From positions 62,001 to 126,000 of the forward strand of contig JANRIH010000044.1 of the NCBI GenBank assembly GCA_033765145.1: 64,000 bases of DNA, in the 5' to 3' direction. Position 1 is the stretch's first letter; the number at the start of each line of letters is the position of its first letter. The translations under genes were made by a program, and so were the position numbers. Source of the DNA: JAGVSR01 sp033765145. GTDB taxonomy: Bacteria > Pseudomonadota > Alphaproteobacteria > Rhizobiales > Hyphomicrobiaceae. Below the pieces are notes generated by a model that worked only from the letters and a program-made list of their open reading frames with translations, ran no database searches and was not told the origin of the DNA. Shown here in pieces: positions 61,565 to 64,000 of this stretch.

Positions 61565-62446
61565 CTAACGCGCGCGGCGCCGGGCATAGGCCAAAAATGC
61601 TGCAACATGAGGGGGATGGGGTTCGCGGGCCTTGAGGACGAGACCGATTTCGTGGGTGACGTCAGGCTCCACCATCGGGAGAGCCGTCAGGTTGAACGGC
61701 GGGTCGAAGCGCTCGCCTTCGCCAAGCGCCGCAATCGTTGCGACCCGCCCGGACTGAACGTGGACGTGCAGCATCGTCATCGAATTCGATTCGAGCACGG
61801 GCTGCACCAATTCGCCAGCGTCGGACAGGTGGCTGTCGATGATCCGCCGGTTCTGCATATCGGTCGTCAAGAGGCACAAGGGGACCTTGTTGGCATCGGC
61901 CCAGGTCATGGTCTTGCGCTTGGCCAACGGATGATCGGGCGCGACGAGCAGCACATAGCGCTCGGCGTAAAGGCGGAGCGTCTGGAAGCGCTGCAGAGGC
62001 TCGATATCGATGTAGGTTATGCCGATGTCGATCTCGAGATTGTCGAGTGCGGACAGGATCATGCCGGTCGAACGCGAGACGATCGAGAGGTGCACGGCGG
62101 GATGGCGGTCCATGAACGGCATCGACAATTCGGGCACGAACGGAAGCGCTGTCGGGATGACGCCGAGGCGCAGCGTGCCGGTCAGTCCGTGGCGGAGCCC
62201 CTTGATTTCCTGACGCATCGTGCGGACGTCGCCCACGATGCGGCGGGCCCAATCGAGAACGCGCTCACCTTCCGGAGTGAAGCCGCGGAAGCGCGATCCC
62301 CGCTCGACGATCAGAACGCCCAACTGCTCCTCGATGCTTTTGACGGCGGCGGAGAGAGTCGGCTGGCTGATCCCGCAACTCTCGGCCGCTTTGCCGAAAT
62401 GGCGCTCGCGGGCCAGGGCGATCAGGAGCTCGAGCTTGTCGATCAT
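61565..62446 (-). CDS. LysR-family regulator, probable control of formate dehydrogenase
   Basis: A 293-residue LysR-type protein. The N-terminal winged helix is KLELLIALARERHFGKAAESCGISQPTLSAAVKSIEEQLG; the C-terminal ~200 residues form the effector-binding domain. The position directly upstream of fdh on the same strand matches the LysR regulators found beside NAD-dependent formate dehydrogenases in several bacteria. ATG 62446 (MIDKLELL) is the family-like start. Formate or another small acid may be the ligand (inference). Confidence 0.88.
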   Translation of the reverse strand: MIDKLELLIALARERHFGKAAESCGISQPTLSAAVKSIEEQLGVLIVERGSRFRGFTPEGERVLDWARRIVGDVRTMRQEIKGLRHGLTGTLRLGVIPTALPFVPELSMPFMDRHPAVHLSIVSRSTGMILSALDNLEIDIGITYIDIEPLQRFQTLRLYAERYVLLVAPDHPLAKRKTMTWADANKVPLCLLTTDMQNRRIIDSHLSDAGELVQPVLESNSMTMLHVHVQSGRVATIAALGEGERFDPPFNLTALPMVEPDVTHEIGLVLKAREPHPPHVAAFLAYARRRAR

Positions 62447-62593
62447 GGGGATAGGGTCTCGGTGCGGGAGTTCGAACCTATAGCGGCTTGACCGCCAATC
62501 GGCCTTGGAATTCTCACGCAACCGTCAGAAGTGACTACTTGCGTTGACACTTGTTTGGACGGAATATCAAATGGGAAGTCATGGAGCGGCAAC

Positions 62594-63127
62594 TTGGACG
62601 ATACGACCGAGCACGTCATACTGGTCGATGAGCAAGATCGGGAGGTCGGCACCGCGGGCAAGCTCGACGCCCATGTCCGAGGGCAGCTGCACCGCGCCTT
62701 CTCCATCATCGTCTGGAACACCATGGGCGAGATGCTTCTGCAGAAGCGGGCGCTCTCGAAGTATCATTCCGGTGGGCTCTGGACCAATGCCTGCTGCGGG
62801 CATCCGCGGCCAGGCGAGGGCGTGGCCGCGGCCGCGCGTCGGCGGCTTCGCGAAGAGTTAGGCTTCGAGTGTCGTCTCGACGAAGTCGGTACGATCACAT
62901 ACCGAGCCGGCCTCGACCGGGGCATGACGGAGAACGAATACGTGCACGTCTTCCACGGCTTTTTCGATGGCGATCCGTCACCCGATCCGAACGAGGTTTC
63001 GGAAACGCGCTGGGTCGGTGCGGCGATGCTCGATCAGGATATGGACCGGACGCCCGACGCCTTCACGGTCTGGTTTGTGAAATACATGCGCGCGGGTTGG
63101 CCGCTCGCAGCTCGGCCCGCGGCCTGA
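62594..63127 (+). CDS. idi: Isopentenyl-diphosphate delta-isomerase, type I
   Basis: A 177-residue Nudix-fold enzyme that interconverts isopentenyl and dimethylallyl diphosphate. It has the catalytic Cys in TNACCGHPR, the Nudix-like RRRLREELGFE and the Glu pair in MTENEYVHVF, with metal-binding His residues. I chose TTG 62594 as start: GGAG lies 7 nt upstream, and GTG 62531 has no ribosome site and adds 21 unlike residues. Type I Idi is common in phototrophic or carotenoid-making alphaproteobacteria. It is a lone gene. Confidence 0.88.
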   Translation: MDDTTEHVILVDEQDREVGTAGKLDAHVRGQLHRAFSIIVWNTMGEMLLQKRALSKYHSGGLWTNACCGHPRPGEGVAAAARRRLREELGFECRLDEVGTITYRAGLDRGMTENEYVHVFHGFFDGDPSPDPNEVSETRWVGAAMLDQDMDRTPDAFTVWFVKYMRAGWPLAARPAA

Positions 63128-63174
63128 CGACCGGCAACTCATCGATCGCCGACGCGCAACCTCACCTGCGGCTG

Positions 63175-63444
63175 TCAATTGAGGCGGAACTCGGAGCCGA
63201 CGAGTTTCAGTTCGGCGGGCTTGATCAGCTTGGAATGGGCGACGAGGACGCGCTCAAGCCGGCCTTCGATCTCGCGGATCCAAAAGTCGAGGAATGACTT
63301 CAAGCGCGGATAGCGGGGGTGGTCGTCGTACTCCTGCCAGATATAGCTCTGCAGGATCGATGGGTGGTCGGGGAGACGGTAGATGATCTCCGCGGTCGTT
63401 AGGCTGGCGCCTTCGATCATGCGGCGAAAATCGGCGTCGGGCAT
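63175..63444 (-). CDS. usg: Usg family protein
   Basis: An 89-residue protein, MPDADFRRMIEGASLTTAEI onwards, with the YRLPDHPSILQSYIWQEYDDHPRYPRLKSFL block typical of Usg, a small conserved alphaproteobacterial protein. The function is not established. It is transcribed toward idi and divergent from the lipoprotein gene, with a 275-bp gap. Confidence 0.88.
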   Translation of the reverse strand: MPDADFRRMIEGASLTTAEIIYRLPDHPSILQSYIWQEYDDHPRYPRLKSFLDFWIREIEGRLERVLVAHSKLIKPAELKLVGSEFRLN

Positions 63445-63719
63445 GCGCGAATCTCCTTATTTCCAGTATGACGATGATATGTCAGGGCTTTCGCGACGCA
63501 ATGCCAAGAATGTGATTTTGTCGTGAAAATTCAGTGCTTTGTCAGCCTACTCGTCCGAGTGCTGCCAGTGTGACCGCACTCGGCGCCGCCGCGTTCGCCG
63601 ACGTTGGCGTTCGCCGCGATTTCACGATGGTCCCGCTTCGAGCCAGCCGTTAGCCGCCTCTTAAGACCTCGGTGCGATCGTTTGGCCGTCGCGTTCTGAT
63701 CCGAGGAAGTAGCGTACCC

Positions 63720-64000
63720 ATGTCCTTGTTGCGTTCTGCCGTCGCCGCGGCACAGCCGGCGAATGTTTTGCGTGTCGTCCTGCCCATCGCCGTTGCCTGC
63801 GCACTTTCCGCGTGTGCGGCGAAACCGATGTCCGCTCCGCAGGTCTTCTCCTGGAAGATCGCGCCCGGGGCGCTGGCCTCCGCTCCTGTCACCCAGGCAA
63901 ACATCGACGTCGAGGACGAGGGTGTCGAGACTCAGGGGGCGGCGGTCTCGGCCTCCGAACCGATACGGGCGGGATCCAGCGGTGCGCCGCGGCCTGATGT
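63720..64000 (+). CDS. Lipoprotein of unknown function, truncated by window end
   Basis: The open frame from ATG 63720 runs off the right edge (at least 93 residues). The start is supported by GAGGAAG about 9 nt upstream. The N-terminus carries a lipoprotein signal (RVVLPIAVACALSACAAKP) with lipobox LSAC, so the mature protein is lipidated in the envelope. What follows is Ala/Pro-rich and low-complexity. Nothing more can be said without the rest. Confidence 0.75.
   Translation, partial: MSLLRSAVAAAQPANVLRVVLPIAVACALSACAAKPMSAPQVFSWKIAPGALASAPVTQANIDVEDEGVETQGAAVSASEPIRAGSSGAPRPD

Overview
The window is about 64 kb of GC-rich chromosomal DNA, almost fully packed with genes. The gene set points to an alphaproteobacterium, most likely of the order Hyphomicrobiales (Rhizobiales). 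Supporting markers are a divK-pleD cell-cycle/c-di-GMP pair, EipB (DUF1849), Usg, DUF3572, DUF2059, the rpiA/gph/gor neighbourhood, and secDF followed by homologues of two mitochondrial complex I assembly factors. The genus cannot be named from the sequence. No rRNA, tRNA, CRISPR array, insertion sequence or phage gene was recognised.

Layout. 1-10 kb: gltX (cut by the window edge), nadE, a universal stress protein, an APC permease, an AraC regulator, class II DAHP synthase and a YceI protein. 10-22 kb: an SDR-gor-DUF2059-rpiA run facing gph, then topA, rnr, DUF983, Nudix and rpmG. 22-30 kb: pleD and divK on the minus strand, then a ROK sugar kinase, EipB, RidA, a glycerophosphodiesterase, an M48 protease, a FemAB-like acyltransferase and a HIT protein. 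30-38 kb: secreted proteins of unknown role (one ending in DUF2314), a DUF900 hydrolase, meaB, an EamA transporter and a DUF815 ATPase. 38-46.5 kb: yajC-secD-secF, two small genes related to complex I assembly factors, a secreted SGNH hydrolase and an RTX protein.

46.5-62.5 kb is the most distinctive part: a tungsten/molybdenum locus. On the minus strand a four-cluster ferredoxin, a tungsten-type aldehyde ferredoxin oxidoreductase (AOR), an FAD/NAD(P)H oxidoreductase, a MoaD-like protein, an unknown 103-aa protein and a short ModE-type regulator run in series. Divergent from them is a tungstate ABC transporter in the order tupB-tupC-tupA. Next, again on the minus strand, come a LysR regulator, both subunits of an NAD-dependent formate dehydrogenase resembling the tungsten FDH1 of Methylobacterium, fdhD, mobA and mobB. 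Uptake, cofactor modification, regulation and two metalloenzymes are thus close together. Mob proteins add GMP to the pterin for formate dehydrogenase, whereas AOR enzymes use the non-nucleotide cofactor, so the locus probably supplies two forms of the tungsten cofactor.

62.5-64 kb: a type I isopentenyl-diphosphate isomerase, usg and the start of a lipoprotein gene. Palindromic elements are scattered through the window. The most notable is a perfect 16-bp inverted repeat lying in frame inside mobA, with a related hairpin a little over 1 kb away after fdhA.
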